A program made the translations under genes and the position numbers. Source: Actinomadura xylanilytica (GTDB lineage Bacteria; Actinomycetota; Actinomycetes; Streptosporangiales; Streptosporangiaceae). Taken from it: DNA of 64,000 nt. Positions 51,147 through 59,855 of the stretch are shown in pieces (position 1 is the stretch's first letter; every line of letters begins with the position of its first letter). Below the pieces are notes generated by a model that searched no databases, had not been told where the DNA came from, and saw only the letters and a list, made by a program, of their open reading frames with translations. The DNA lies in NCBI RefSeq assembly GCF_030283145.1, contig NZ_JASNWE010000006.1, positions 124,001-188,000 of the forward strand. Direction: 5' to 3'.

Positions 51147-51977
51147 TCAGCCGCTCAGGCCCGCGCCCGCGGCGTAGCGCTCCAGCGCGGCGGCCCGGCT
51201 CAGGCCGGGGTGGAGCGCCCATGGCCGCACCCGGACGGCGTCCGCCCCGGCCCGCGCGAGTGCGTCCAGGTCGCCGGGGCCCTCGCTCCACGCGACGACC
51301 TCGAACGGGCCGGTGCGGCCCGCGTCCGCCCGCGCCTCCCGCAGCCCGGCGACGGCGGCGGCGAGTTCGGCGGCGGGCCCGGCGGGGGCGATCCAGCCGT
51401 CGCCGAGCAGCGCCGTGCGCCGCAGCGCCCGGGGGCCCGCGCCGCCGACCAGGATCGGGACGGGCGCGGGCGGCGCCGGGCGCATCGTGAACGGCGCCAG
51501 GTCGTAGTGCGCGCCGTGGAACTCCACGGTCTCACCCGTCCAGGCGAGGCGGAGGATCTCGATGGCCTCGTCCATCCGGGCGCCGCGCCCGCCGAACGCC
51601 TCCCCGGCCAGGTCGAACTCCTCGCGCAGCCAGCCGGCCCCGACACCGCAGCCGATCCGGCCGCCCGACAGCACGGCGGCGGTCGCGACGGCCTTGGCGA
51701 CCAGCAGCGGCGGGCGCAGCGGCAGCACGTACACACTGGTCAGCACGCGCAGCCGCCGCGTCGCCTGGGTGATCGCCGCGGCGGTCACCCAGGGGTCGCC
51801 CCACTCCGGCACGCCCTGCCAGGGCGCGACGCCGTAGGGGTAGGGGGTGGTCATCTCCGCGGGCGCGGCCAGGTGCTCGGCGAGCGAGACGCCGGCGAAG
51901 CCGAGCTCCTCGGCCCGCCGGGCGAGGCCGACCACCTCGGGCAGCGGGACCTGGGTGAGGTGCAGGTAGGTCTTCAC
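51147..51977 (-). CDS. LLM class flavin- or F420-dependent oxidoreductase
   Basis: The 276-residue luciferase-like TIM barrel shows LARRAEELGFAGVSLAEHL, TRRLRVLTSVYVLPLRPPLL, SGGRIGCGVGAGWLREEFD and PILVGGAGPRALRRTALLGD, hallmarks of the F420-dependent group (TIGR03619-like). It could oxidise or reduce an intermediate of the pathway encoded upstream. It is the last gene of the operon starting at 57017 and follows the CoA ligase after a 4-bp gap. The substrate is unknown. Confidence 0.85.
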   Translation of the reverse strand: MKTYLHLTQVPLPEVVGLARRAEELGFAGVSLAEHLAAPAEMTTPYPYGVAPWQGVPEWGDPWVTAAAITQATRRLRVLTSVYVLPLRPPLLVAKAVATAAVLSGGRIGCGVGAGWLREEFDLAGEAFGGRGARMDEAIEILRLAWTGETVEFHGAHYDLAPFTMRPAPPAPVPILVGGAGPRALRRTALLGDGWIAPAGPAAELAAAVAGLREARADAGRTGPFEVVAWSEGPGDLDALARAGADAVRVRPWALHPGLSRAAALERYAAGAGLSG

Positions 51978-51981
51978 CCGG

Positions 51982-54087
51982 TCATCCCAGCATCACCAGG
52001 GCATCCAGGGCGACCGCCCCGTCCGGGCCGGCGAGCAGCGGGTTGACGTCGATCTCGGCGATCTCGCCGGCGAGGTCGGCCGCCAGCTCCGAGAGCCCGG
52101 ACAGGGCCGCCGCGACCGCCGCCTCGTCGGCGGCGGGCCGTCCCCGGACGCCGCGCAGCAGCGCCGCACCGCGCAGCGAGCCGATCAGCTCCCGGGTCCG
52201 GGCGGGACCCGCCGGGGCGAGCGCGAGGGCGCTGTCGGCGAGCACCTCCACGAAGATCCCGCCGAGCCCGGCCAGCACGACCGGGCCGAAGACCGGGTCC
52301 ACCCGGGCGCCGGCGATCAGCTCGACGCCGGGCCCGGCCATCCGCTGGACGAGCAGCCGGACGTCGCGGGCCCCGGCGGCGCGGGCCGCGGCCATCACCT
52401 CGGCGGCGGCCTCGCGGACCTCGCCGGGCCCGGTGAGGCCGAGCCGCACGCCGCCGAGCTCGGACTTGTGCGCGACGTCGGCCGACAGCAGCTTCACCGC
52501 GACGGGGAAGCCCAGCCCGGCCGCCGCCGCGGCGGCCTCCTCGGGCGTGTCCGCGGCCCGTTCCGGGATGCCCTCGACGCCGTAGAGGGCGAGGAGCCGC
52601 TTGCTCTCCGCCTCGTCGAGCTGCCGCCGGCCCTTCCCCCGCGCCCGCTGGACGATCTCCAGCGCGGCGGCGCGGCGCGCGGTGTCCGGCACGTACGCGG
52701 CGCCCGCGCCGGCCTCACGATGGGACGCGTGCCGGACGAGCATGCCGAGCGCCTTCATCGCCCGGTTCGCGTCATCGTAGGCGGGGACGCCGAGCGCGGT
52801 GAGGCGGCGCAGTGGCGTCCCGTCGCCGCCGGTCCAGGCGACCACGACCGGCTTGCCGGTGCCGCCGGCCGCCGCCGCGACGGCGTCCACCAGCGCCTCG
52901 GAGCCGCCCGCGAGCACGCCCAGGTAGACCGCGATCACGTCGGTGCCGGGGTGCGCGCAGGCCACCTCCAGCGCCCGGGTGAGGATCTCCGGCTCGGTGT
53001 TGAGCTGGGCGGTAAGGTCCACCGGGTTGACCGGCGACCCGTACGGCGGGACGGCCTCGGCCATCCGGGCCTGCCAGGCGTCGTCCCAGTCGGCCAGCCG
53101 CATGCCGTGGCCGGCCGCGAGGTCGGCCATCAGGATGCCCACGCCGCCCGACATCGACAGCACGGTGAGCCCGTCCCCGGCGGCGCGGCGGCCGGCGGTG
53201 AGGATCCGGGCCGCGTCGACCAGGTCGCCCATCCCGTCCACCCGGACGATCCCGGCCTCGGCGAACGCGGCGTCGTACACGGCGTCCGCGCCGGTCAGCG
53301 CGCCGGTGTGGGAGGCGACCGCGCGGGCGCCCGCGGCCGAGCGCCCGACCTTGACGGCCACGACCGGCTTGTCCAGCTCGCGGGCGCGGCGGGCCGCGCG
53401 CAGCAGGCCGGGACCGTCGGCGAGGCCCTCGGTGTAGACCAGCAGCGCGCCGACCTCGGGGTCCTCGGCCAGCGCCGCCATCGCCTCGGCGACCGAGACG
53501 TCGGCCTCGTTGCCGGTGTTGACGAACGAGTGCAGGCCGACGCCCGCGTGCTGCGCGGCCGACAGCACGCACGCGCCGAACGCGCCGCTCTGGCTGATCA
53601 GCGCCACCGGCCCGAGCACCGGCTCCAGACCGTGCAGGGCGCGGGAGAACGAGGCGACCACGCCGTTCTTCAGCGCCATCGCGCCGATGCAGTTGGGGCC
53701 GAGGATCCGCATGCCGGTCCGGTCCGCCAGGGCCGTCATCTCGTCCTGGAGGCCGGTCTCGCCCGTCTCGGCGAAACCGGAGGCGAACACCACGGCCAGC
53801 GCCGCCCCGGCCTCGGCGCACTCCTCCAGCGCCGCCATCACGCGCGGCGCCGGGACGGTCAGCACGGCGAGGTCGATGGGCCCGCCGGCCGCGGCGAGGC
53901 TCGGATGGCAGGGCAGGCCCTGCACCTCGTCGCGGGCGGGGTTGACGCACACGATCCGGCCCGCGTACCCGGACTCGATCAGCCCGGCGACCGGGCGCCC
54001 CGACAGCTTGGCCGGGTCGGCGGACGCGCCGATCACCGCGATGGAGCGCGGCGCGGTGAGCGCGGTGAGCAGGTCGACGGCGGTCAC
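51982..54087 (-). CDS. acetate-CoA ligase (ADP-forming)-type acyl-CoA synthetase
   Basis: The 701-residue protein combines a CoA-binding Rossmann domain (SIAVIGASADPAKLSGRPVA), a succinyl-CoA-synthetase-like ligase domain with the phospho-His motif VASHTGALTGAD, and a C-terminal ATP-grasp domain (FPVAVKLLSADVAHKSELGG, FVEVLADSALALAP, EIDVNPLL). These fused acyl-CoA synthetases activate carboxylic acids to CoA esters with ATP. GTG 54087 overlaps the preceding acyl-CoA dehydrogenase stop by 4 bp, fixing the start. It probably provides the activated substrate for the dehydrogenases in the same operon. Confidence 0.88.
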   Translation of the reverse strand: MTAVDLLTALTAPRSIAVIGASADPAKLSGRPVAGLIESGYAGRIVCVNPARDEVQGLPCHPSLAAAGGPIDLAVLTVPAPRVMAALEECAEAGAALAVVFASGFAETGETGLQDEMTALADRTGMRILGPNCIGAMALKNGVVASFSRALHGLEPVLGPVALISQSGAFGACVLSAAQHAGVGLHSFVNTGNEADVSVAEAMAALAEDPEVGALLVYTEGLADGPGLLRAARRARELDKPVVAVKVGRSAAGARAVASHTGALTGADAVYDAAFAEAGIVRVDGMGDLVDAARILTAGRRAAGDGLTVLSMSGGVGILMADLAAGHGMRLADWDDAWQARMAEAVPPYGSPVNPVDLTAQLNTEPEILTRALEVACAHPGTDVIAVYLGVLAGGSEALVDAVAAAAGGTGKPVVVAWTGGDGTPLRRLTALGVPAYDDANRAMKALGMLVRHASHREAGAGAAYVPDTARRAAALEIVQRARGKGRRQLDEAESKRLLALYGVEGIPERAADTPEEAAAAAAGLGFPVAVKLLSADVAHKSELGGVRLGLTGPGEVREAAAEVMAAARAAGARDVRLLVQRMAGPGVELIAGARVDPVFGPVVLAGLGGIFVEVLADSALALAPAGPARTRELIGSLRGAALLRGVRGRPAADEAAVAAALSGLSELAADLAGEIAEIDVNPLLAGPDGAVALDALVMLG

Positions 54088-55040
54088 GGCGTCCTCACCG
54101 GTTCGCCCTCGGCGCCGAGCAGCAGGTCCGCGACGCGGCGGCGGTGGTGGTCGGCGTCGCCCCACGCGGCGGCGAGCGACCAGGCCCGGCGCAGCCACCG
54201 GTGCAGGTCGTGCTCCATCGTGTAGCCGATCGCGCCGTGCACCTGGAGCGCGACCCGCGCCGCGTGCAGCGCCGCGTCGGAGGCCATCGCCTTGGCCGCC
54301 GAGGCGTCCCGGGACGCGGTCGGCGCGGCGGCGGCCAGCGAGTGCGCGGCGCGGTGCACGGTCGGGCGGGCGAACTCGACCGCGACGAGCGCGTCGGCGA
54401 GCTGGTGCTTGACCGCCTGGTAGGAGCCGATCGCGCGGCCGAACTGCACCCGCTGCCCGGCGTACCGGACGGTCATGTCGATCATTTGGCGGCCGACGCC
54501 GAGGAGGTAGGCGGCGGTGAGCGCCGCGCCCCGGTCGGCCGCCTCGGGGCCCTCGGCCAGCCGCACCCCGTCCGGCGCGTCGACGCTGGACAGCCCGCGC
54601 GCCGGGTCGATCGAGGGGCGCTCGGCCAGGGCGAACGCGCTGGTGGCGAACCAGGCGCCGTCGCGTTCGGTGAGCAGCAGGCCCGCGCGCGCGGCGTGCA
54701 CGGCGTGGGGGGTGCCCGGCTCGGTGACCGCGATGAACGCCTCGCCCGCCGCGAGCCTCGGCAGCCATTCGGCGGCGAGGTCCGTCCCGCGCAGCAGCCC
54801 GGCGGCGACCGCGGCCTCGACGATCGGCTCGGGCGCGGCGGCGCGGCCGGCCTCCTCCAGGGGCGCGAGCAGGTCGACGTCGTCGCCGCCCGCCCCGCCG
54901 TGCTCCTCGGGGACCAGCACCGCCGGGACGCCGAGCTCGGCGAGCCGGGCCCAGCGGCCGTCCCCCTCCGGGACGGCCTCCAGCAGCGCGGCGACGGCCG
55001 CGCCGAAGTCCCGCTGCTCGGTGGTGAGGGCGAACCTCAT
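54084..55040 (-). CDS. acyl-CoA dehydrogenase, short form
   Basis: The 318-residue ACAD is shorter than the usual 380-400. It has the N-terminal helical start (FALTTEQRDFGAAVAALLEA) and PAVLVPEEHGGAGGDDVDLL, but a reduced middle beta domain. The C-terminal domain has GQRVQFGRAIGSYQAVKHQL and VALQVHGAIGYTMEHDLHRW. Short ACADs of this type in actinobacteria often form heteromers with an adjacent full-length ACAD. Overlaps of 4 bp with both neighbours (upstream ACAD, downstream ligase) imply coupled translation. FAD-dependent alpha,beta-desaturation of an acyl-CoA is the expected role. Confidence 0.87.
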   Translation of the reverse strand: MRFALTTEQRDFGAAVAALLEAVPEGDGRWARLAELGVPAVLVPEEHGGAGGDDVDLLAPLEEAGRAAAPEPIVEAAVAAGLLRGTDLAAEWLPRLAAGEAFIAVTEPGTPHAVHAARAGLLLTERDGAWFATSAFALAERPSIDPARGLSSVDAPDGVRLAEGPEAADRGAALTAAYLLGVGRQMIDMTVRYAGQRVQFGRAIGSYQAVKHQLADALVAVEFARPTVHRAAHSLAAAAPTASRDASAAKAMASDAALHAARVALQVHGAIGYTMEHDLHRWLRRAWSLAAAWGDADHHRRRVADLLLGAEGEPVRTP

Positions 55041-56182
55041 CGCTTGCCTCCCTTGGGTTCGCGCGGGAGCCCGAGCACCCGCTCCGCGATGATGTTGCGC
55101 TGGATCTCGTTGGTCCCGCCGTAGATCGGCCCGGCGAGCGCGAACAGGAACCCATCGCTCCACCCGTTGCCGGGCAGCTCGCCGTCCGGGCCGAGCATGC
55201 GCAGCGCGGTCCGGTGCAGCCGCAGGTCCAGCTCGGACCAGAAGATCTTGTTGATGCTGGACTCGGGCCCGATCGGCTCGCCCGACTCCAGCCGGGTCAG
55301 CGTCTGGAAGGTGAACAGCCGGTAGGCGTCGGCCTCCATCCAGGCCCGCGCCACGTCCTCGCGCAGCGACTCGCCGGGCGCGGCGTCCCGGGCGAGGCCG
55401 ACCAGGCGGTCGGCGGCGGCCATGAACCGTCCGGGCGAGCGCAGCGTGAGGCCGCGCTCGGAGCCGGTGGTGGACATCGCGACCGTCCAGCCCTCGCCGA
55501 CGCCGCCGAGGACGCACGAGTCGGGGACGAAGACGTCGTCGAGGAAGACCTCGGCGAAGCCCGGCTCCCCGTCGAGCTGGCGGATCCCGCGGACGGTGAC
55601 GCCCTCGGCGTCCAGCGGCACCAGGAAGTAGGTGAGGCCGCGGTGCCGGCTGGAGTCGGGGTCGGTGCGGAACAGCCCGAACAGCCAGTGCCCGTAGGTG
55701 GCGCGGGAGCTCCAGGTCTTCTGCCCGGACAGCCGCCACCCGCCGTCGCCGCGCTCGGCGCGGCTGCGCACGTTGGCGAGGTCGCTGCCGGCCTCGGGCT
55801 CGGACCAGCCCTGCGCCCAGATCTCCTCGCCGCGCGCCATCGGCGGCAGGAACCGGGCGCGCTGCTCGGCCGTGCCGTACTCGAACAGCGACGGGGCGAG
55901 CAGGAAGATCCCGTTCTGGCTGACCCGGGCCGGGGCGCCGGCCCGGTAGTACTCCTCCTCGAAGATCAGCCATTCGGTCAGGGAGGCGCCGCGCCCGCCG
56001 TGCTCCTCGGGCCAGGTGACGACCGACAGCCGCGCCTCACATAGCCTGGCCTCCCAGTCCCGGTGCAGGTCGAAGCCCTCAGGGGTGTCCATCGACGGCA
56101 GCGGGCCCGGGTCGTTGGCCGCCAGCCAGTCCCGGACCTCGGCGCGGAACGCGCGTTCCGCCGGGGTGAATTCAAGATCCAT
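55037..56182 (-). CDS. acyl-CoA dehydrogenase
   Basis: The 381-residue full-length ACAD has FTPAERAFRAEVRDWLAAND, VTWPEEHGGRGASLTEWLIF, the FAD/substrate segment WAQGWSEPEAGSDLANVRSR, WRLSGQKTWSSRATYGHWLF, and the C-terminal ALAGPIYGGTNEIQRNIIAE then RVLGLPREPKG. It resembles FadE-type subunits of steroid or branched-acyl degradation. It overlaps the crotonase by 11 bp and the short ACAD by 4 bp. The pairing suggests a heteromeric acyl-CoA dehydrogenase acting on a bulky or branched acyl-CoA, which is inference. Confidence 0.9.
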   Translation of the reverse strand: MDLEFTPAERAFRAEVRDWLAANDPGPLPSMDTPEGFDLHRDWEARLCEARLSVVTWPEEHGGRGASLTEWLIFEEEYYRAGAPARVSQNGIFLLAPSLFEYGTAEQRARFLPPMARGEEIWAQGWSEPEAGSDLANVRSRAERGDGGWRLSGQKTWSSRATYGHWLFGLFRTDPDSSRHRGLTYFLVPLDAEGVTVRGIRQLDGEPGFAEVFLDDVFVPDSCVLGGVGEGWTVAMSTTGSERGLTLRSPGRFMAAADRLVGLARDAAPGESLREDVARAWMEADAYRLFTFQTLTRLESGEPIGPESSINKIFWSELDLRLHRTALRMLGPDGELPGNGWSDGFLFALAGPIYGGTNEIQRNIIAERVLGLPREPKGGKR

Positions 56183-57017
56183 CAGCGGCCTCCTTCATCT
56201 TCTTGGGATCCATGCCGCCCAGCGAGTCGGCGGAGGTCTCGGCGTTGTGAGCGTGCGCGAGGTGGTGCAGGCCGAAGACCGAGTCCATCCCGGCCCGCAT
56301 CCCCTGGAGGTCCTCGGCCTGGTTGACCGCCTTCTTGGTGAGCGCGAGGCCGAGCCGCGGCATCGCCGCGATCCGCTCGGCGAGGGCGAAGGTCTCGGCC
56401 TCCAGGTCGGCGCGGGCGACGACCCGGTTGACCCAGCCCAGCTCGTACGCGCGGGAGGCGGGCATCCGGTCGCCGGTGTAGAGGAACTCCTTGGCGATCC
56501 GCGGCGGCATCACCCACGGGTGGGCGAAGTACTCCACGCCGGGGATGCCCATCCGCACCACCGGGTCGGCGAAGAACGCGTCGTCGGAGGCGACGATCAG
56601 GTCGCCGACCCAGGCGAGCATCAGCCCGCCGGCGATGCACGCGCCCTGCACCGAGACGATCACGGGCTTGGGCAGCTCCCGCCAGCGGCGGCACATGCCG
56701 AGGTAGACCTCCGACTCGCGGGCGAAGCGGCTCTCGGCGCCGGCCTTCCCCACGTGGTCCCACCACAGCCCGGCCTTGCGCGGGAACGAGCGGTCGACGT
56801 CCCGTCCTGGAGTGCCGATGTCGTGCCCGGCGGAGAAGTGCTTGCCCGCCCCGGCCAGCACGACGACCTTGACCTCGTCGTCCTCGGCCGCGCGGTAGAA
56901 CGCCTCGTCCAGCGCGTAGGTCATCGCCGAGTTCTGCGCGTTGCGGAAGTCGGGACGGTTCATCGTCACGACCGCGACCGGGCCGCGCCGCTCGTAGTTC
57001 ACGACGTCCTCGGGCAT
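56172..57017 (-). CDS. enoyl-CoA hydratase/isomerase (crotonase family)
   Basis: The 281-residue crotonase has PVAVVTMNRPDFRNAQNSAM, VVLAGAGKHFSAGHDIGTPG (first oxyanion-hole strand), VQGACIAGGLMLAWVGDLIV (second), and the region DAFFADPVVRMGIPGVEYFA where catalytic Glu residues normally lie. Here it reads ADPVVRMGIPG, so the usual Glu is not obvious. It hydrates or isomerises an enoyl-CoA made by the dehydrogenases. ATG 57017 is fixed by AAGGGAGG 4 bp upstream. It is the first gene of the five-gene operon, just downstream of the shared operator region. Confidence 0.85.
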   Translation of the reverse strand: MPEDVVNYERRGPVAVVTMNRPDFRNAQNSAMTYALDEAFYRAAEDDEVKVVVLAGAGKHFSAGHDIGTPGRDVDRSFPRKAGLWWDHVGKAGAESRFARESEVYLGMCRRWRELPKPVIVSVQGACIAGGLMLAWVGDLIVASDDAFFADPVVRMGIPGVEYFAHPWVMPPRIAKEFLYTGDRMPASRAYELGWVNRVVARADLEAETFALAERIAAMPRLGLALTKKAVNQAEDLQGMRAGMDSVFGLHHLAHAHNAETSADSLGGMDPKKMKEAADGS

Positions 57018-57058
57018 GGGGCCTCCCTTCTGTGGCGGAAAACTCACTGTAGACAACA

Positions 57059-57075
57059 TCATGCATGATGCACGA
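57059..57075. promoter_or_regulatory. GntR operator A for the catabolic operon
   Basis: TCATGC-atgat-GCACGA matches the operator TCATGC-N5-GCATGA with one mismatch. On the minus strand a TTGACA (57084-57079) stands just upstream, so the site covers the spacer and -10 of the likely promoter for the operon starting at 57017. Confidence 0.6.
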
Positions 57076-57129
57076 GCATGTCAATCCGCACTCTCGACCA
57101 CCGGGAGTCTGCGTCCACTTGCGAATATG

Positions 57130-57146
57130 TCATGCATGAAGCATGA
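57130..57146. promoter_or_regulatory. GntR operator B for the ABC importer operon
   Basis: TCATGC-atgaa-GCATGA is a perfect copy of the motif before the GntR gene. It overlaps a possible promoter TTGCGA (57119) N17 CATGAT (57142) reading toward the binding-protein gene at 57173. Confidence 0.6.
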
Positions 57147-57172
57147 TGCCCGGACCATTGAGGAGGTGTGAG

Positions 57173-58387
57173 ATGCGACTCATCAGGACCGCGGCGGCCC
57201 CACCCCGCCGCGCGGTCGCCGCCGGATCGGCCGCCGCGCTGGCCGCCGCGCTCGCCGCCGGCTGCTCCACGGACGCCTCGCTGGCGGACGACGTGGTGGG
57301 GGTAGGCGTCATCCAGGAGGCCACCGGCACCTACGCCAACTACGCCAAGCAGTTCAACGGCGGGTTCAAGGCGGGGCTCGACCTGGCCGGCGGTGGCACC
57401 GGCGTGATCGCGGGCCGGAAGGTCAAGGTCACCTACCTCGACAGCGGCGGCAACGCGGCCAAGGCGATCTCCCAGGCCAAGGACCTCATCGGCAAGGGCT
57501 ACAAGTTCATCGTCGGCCCGGTCGACTCCGGCGTGGCCCAGCAGCTCGCCCCGCTCGCCTGGCAGAACAAGGTCGTCTTCATCCCGGACGGCTCCACCGA
57601 CGAGAGCACCGGCGCCAACCGCTACACCTTCCGCGCCAGCATGCAGACCTGGCAGCAGATCGCCACGACCGCCGAGTACCTCGGGCTCGCCGGCAAGCGG
57701 GTCGTGCTGCTCGGCCAGGACAGCGCCTTCGGCCAGACCTACGGCGCGTCCCTGAAGACCTACCTGGCCAAGAAGGGCCTGCCGCCGGCCGCCGCCGAGG
57801 TGGCGGTGCCGATGGGCGCGCAGGACTTCACCCCGTTCGCCGTCAAGGTCAAGAACGCCCGCCCGGACGTGCTGTTCGTGGCCTTCGCCGGCACCGCCAA
57901 GGCCCGCATGTTCCGCGCCCTCGACGAGCAGGGCGTGCTGGACAAGGCCGCGGCGACCGCCGAGCTGCCGCTGGCGGCGGAGTACACCGCGTTCGGCGAC
58001 TCCGCCGGCAAGATCCTCTACTACGCGCGGCACTTCGCCGGCGCCGTGGACACCCCCGAGGACCGCGCGCTCTCCGCCGGCGCCCGCAAGCACGGCGCCC
58101 CGAACGAGCAGATCAGCAGCAACGGCTTCACCACCGCGCAGATGATCCAGCGCGCCGTGACCGAGGGCGGCGGCCGGGACGCCGACAAGATGGTCAAGGC
58201 GCTGGAGGGCTGGCGGTTCCAGGGCCCCAAGGGGCCCTTCGAGATCCGGTCCGCCGACCACGCGATGCTCCAGCCGATGCTGGTCGCGCGGCTGGTCAAG
58301 GACGGCGCGAGCTGGAAGCCCAAGCTGGTCAAGGCCCTCGATCCGGCCGACACCGCGCCCCCTCCGGCCCCGATGGCGGTGAAGTGA
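57173..58387 (+). CDS. branched-chain amino acid-type ABC transporter substrate-binding lipoprotein
   Basis: The 404-residue Peripla_BP_6 protein has a lipoprotein signal (Arg-rich start, AAALAAALAAGCSTD lipobox). The ligand-binding fold begins VGVGVIQEATGTYANYAKQF and includes IVGPVDSGVAQQLAPLAW and VVLLGQDSAFGQTYGASL. It feeds a LivGFHM-type importer. Relatives bind branched-chain amino acids, amides, urea or aromatic and cyclic acids. Its coupling to an acyl-CoA pathway rather than amino acid genes favours a carboxylic acid. ATG 57173 follows AGGAGG and lies just after operator B. Confidence 0.88.
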   Translation: MRLIRTAAAPPRRAVAAGSAAALAAALAAGCSTDASLADDVVGVGVIQEATGTYANYAKQFNGGFKAGLDLAGGGTGVIAGRKVKVTYLDSGGNAAKAISQAKDLIGKGYKFIVGPVDSGVAQQLAPLAWQNKVVFIPDGSTDESTGANRYTFRASMQTWQQIATTAEYLGLAGKRVVLLGQDSAFGQTYGASLKTYLAKKGLPPAAAEVAVPMGAQDFTPFAVKVKNARPDVLFVAFAGTAKARMFRALDEQGVLDKAAATAELPLAAEYTAFGDSAGKILYYARHFAGAVDTPEDRALSAGARKHGAPNEQISSNGFTTAQMIQRAVTEGGGRDADKMVKALEGWRFQGPKGPFEIRSADHAMLQPMLVARLVKDGASWKPKLVKALDPADTAPPPAPMAVK

Positions 58388-59145
58388 TGACCGAGTACGC
58401 CCTGGAGACCCGGGGTCTCGGCCTGCGCATCGGCGCGGCCGTCATCCTCGACGACGTCTCGCTCACCGCCCGCCGCGGCGAGCTGGTCGCGGTGATCGGC
58501 CCGAACGGCGCCGGGAAGACCTCGCTGTTCAACCTGATCACCGGCGTGCACCGCCCGACCGGCGGCAGCGTGCTGCTCGGCGGGCGCGACGTCACCGCGA
58601 TGGCGGTGCACCGGCGCGGCCGGCTCGGCCTCGGCCGCACCTTCCAGACCTCGTCGGTGTTCCCCGCCCTGCCGGTGCTGGAGAACGCCAGGCTGGCCGC
58701 GAAGGCGCACCTCGGCGGGGTGCTCAACGTCCTGAAGCCCGCCGGGAGCGACGCCCGCGCCACCGCCGTCGCCCGCGACTGCCTGGAGCGGGTCGGCCTG
58801 GCCGCCCGCGCGGACACCGCGGCCGGCGCCCTCTCGCACGGCGAGAAGCGCAAGCTGGAGCTCGCCCTCGTCCTGGCCCAGGACCCCTCGGTGATCCTGC
58901 TGGACGAGCCGATGGCCGGGATGAGCGCCGAGGACGTCCCCGAGCTCACCGAGCTGATCGGCTCGCTGCGCGGCACCGGCGGCGAGCGCACCGTCCTGCT
59001 CATCGAGCACCACATGAACGTCGTCCTCGGCCTCGCCGACCGCGTCGCGGTGATGCACCACGGCACGCTGCTCGCGCTCGACACACCGGAGAAGGTCATG
59101 GCGGACGCGACCGTGCAGAGCGCCTACCTCGGGGAGCCGCTGTGA
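58387..59145 (+). CDS. livG: ABC transporter ATP-binding protein (LivG type)
   Basis: The 252-residue ATPase has Walker A GPNGAGKTSLFNLITG, Q-loop region LGLGRTFQTSSVFPAL, signature LSHGEKRKLELALVL, Walker B VILLDEPMAGM and H-loop LIEHHMNVV. The LIEHHM and DEPMAGM strings are typical of the LivG branch. It overlaps the binding-protein stop codon (TGATG), or begins one codon earlier at GTG 58384. It powers import with LivF. Confidence 0.9.
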   Translation: MTEYALETRGLGLRIGAAVILDDVSLTARRGELVAVIGPNGAGKTSLFNLITGVHRPTGGSVLLGGRDVTAMAVHRRGRLGLGRTFQTSSVFPALPVLENARLAAKAHLGGVLNVLKPAGSDARATAVARDCLERVGLAARADTAAGALSHGEKRKLELALVLAQDPSVILLDEPMAGMSAEDVPELTELIGSLRGTGGERTVLLIEHHMNVVLGLADRVAVMHHGTLLALDTPEKVMADATVQSAYLGEPL

Positions 59146-59855
59146 GTTCACCACTGCTGGAGGTCACCGACCTGCACGTCCGGATCGGCGGCTCGCACAT
59201 CCTGCAAGGCGTCGGGTTCACCGTCGCCAAGGGCGGCGTGACCGCGCTGCTCGGCCGCAACGGCGTCGGCAAGACCACCACGATCAAGGCCGTGATGGGC
59301 CTGGTCCGGTCCACCGGCACGATCACCCTGGACGGCGCCGCGATCGGCGGCGCCCGCACGTTCGCCATCGTCCGCCGCGGCGTCGGCTACGTGCCCGAGG
59401 ACCGCGAGGTCTTCGCCGGCCTGACCGTCGGGGAGAACCTCCGCCTCGCCCGGCTGGACGGCGCCGACCGCTGGGACCTGGTGTTCGACCTGTTCCCGGA
59501 GCTGAAGAAGCGGCTCGGGCAGCAGGCCGGGACGCTGTCGGGCGGCCAGCAGCAGATGGTCTCACTGGCCCGCGTGCTGCTCAACGACCACCGGCTGCTG
59601 CTCGTCGACGAGCCCACCAAGGGCCTGGCGCCCAAGGTCGTCGGCGAGGTCGCCGACGCGCTCGCCCGCGCCGCCGAGATCGCCACCCTCGTCCTGGTCG
59701 AGCAGGACCTGAAGGTCGTCCGGCGGCTGGCCGGCGATGCCGTCGTCCTGGACCACGGCCAGGTCGTGCACACCGGCGACGCGGCGGCGCTGCTCGCGGA
59801 CGAGGAACTGACCCGCCGGCTCCTCGGGGTCGGCATGAGCGAGGGGGCCGCGTGA
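59142..59855 (+). CDS. livF: ABC transporter ATP-binding protein (LivF type)
   Basis: The 237-residue ATPase has Walker A GRNGVGKTTTIKAVMG, IVRRGVGYVPEDREVFAGLT (LivF hallmark), signature LSGGQQQMVSLARVLL, Walker B LLLVDEPTKGLAP and H-loop LVEQDLKVV. It starts with GTG overlapping livG by 4 bp and is followed by livH with a further 4-bp overlap. Confidence 0.9.
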   Translation: MSSPLLEVTDLHVRIGGSHILQGVGFTVAKGGVTALLGRNGVGKTTTIKAVMGLVRSTGTITLDGAAIGGARTFAIVRRGVGYVPEDREVFAGLTVGENLRLARLDGADRWDLVFDLFPELKKRLGQQAGTLSGGQQQMVSLARVLLNDHRLLLVDEPTKGLAPKVVGEVADALARAAEIATLVLVEQDLKVVRRLAGDAVVLDHGQVVHTGDAAALLADEELTRRLLGVGMSEGAA

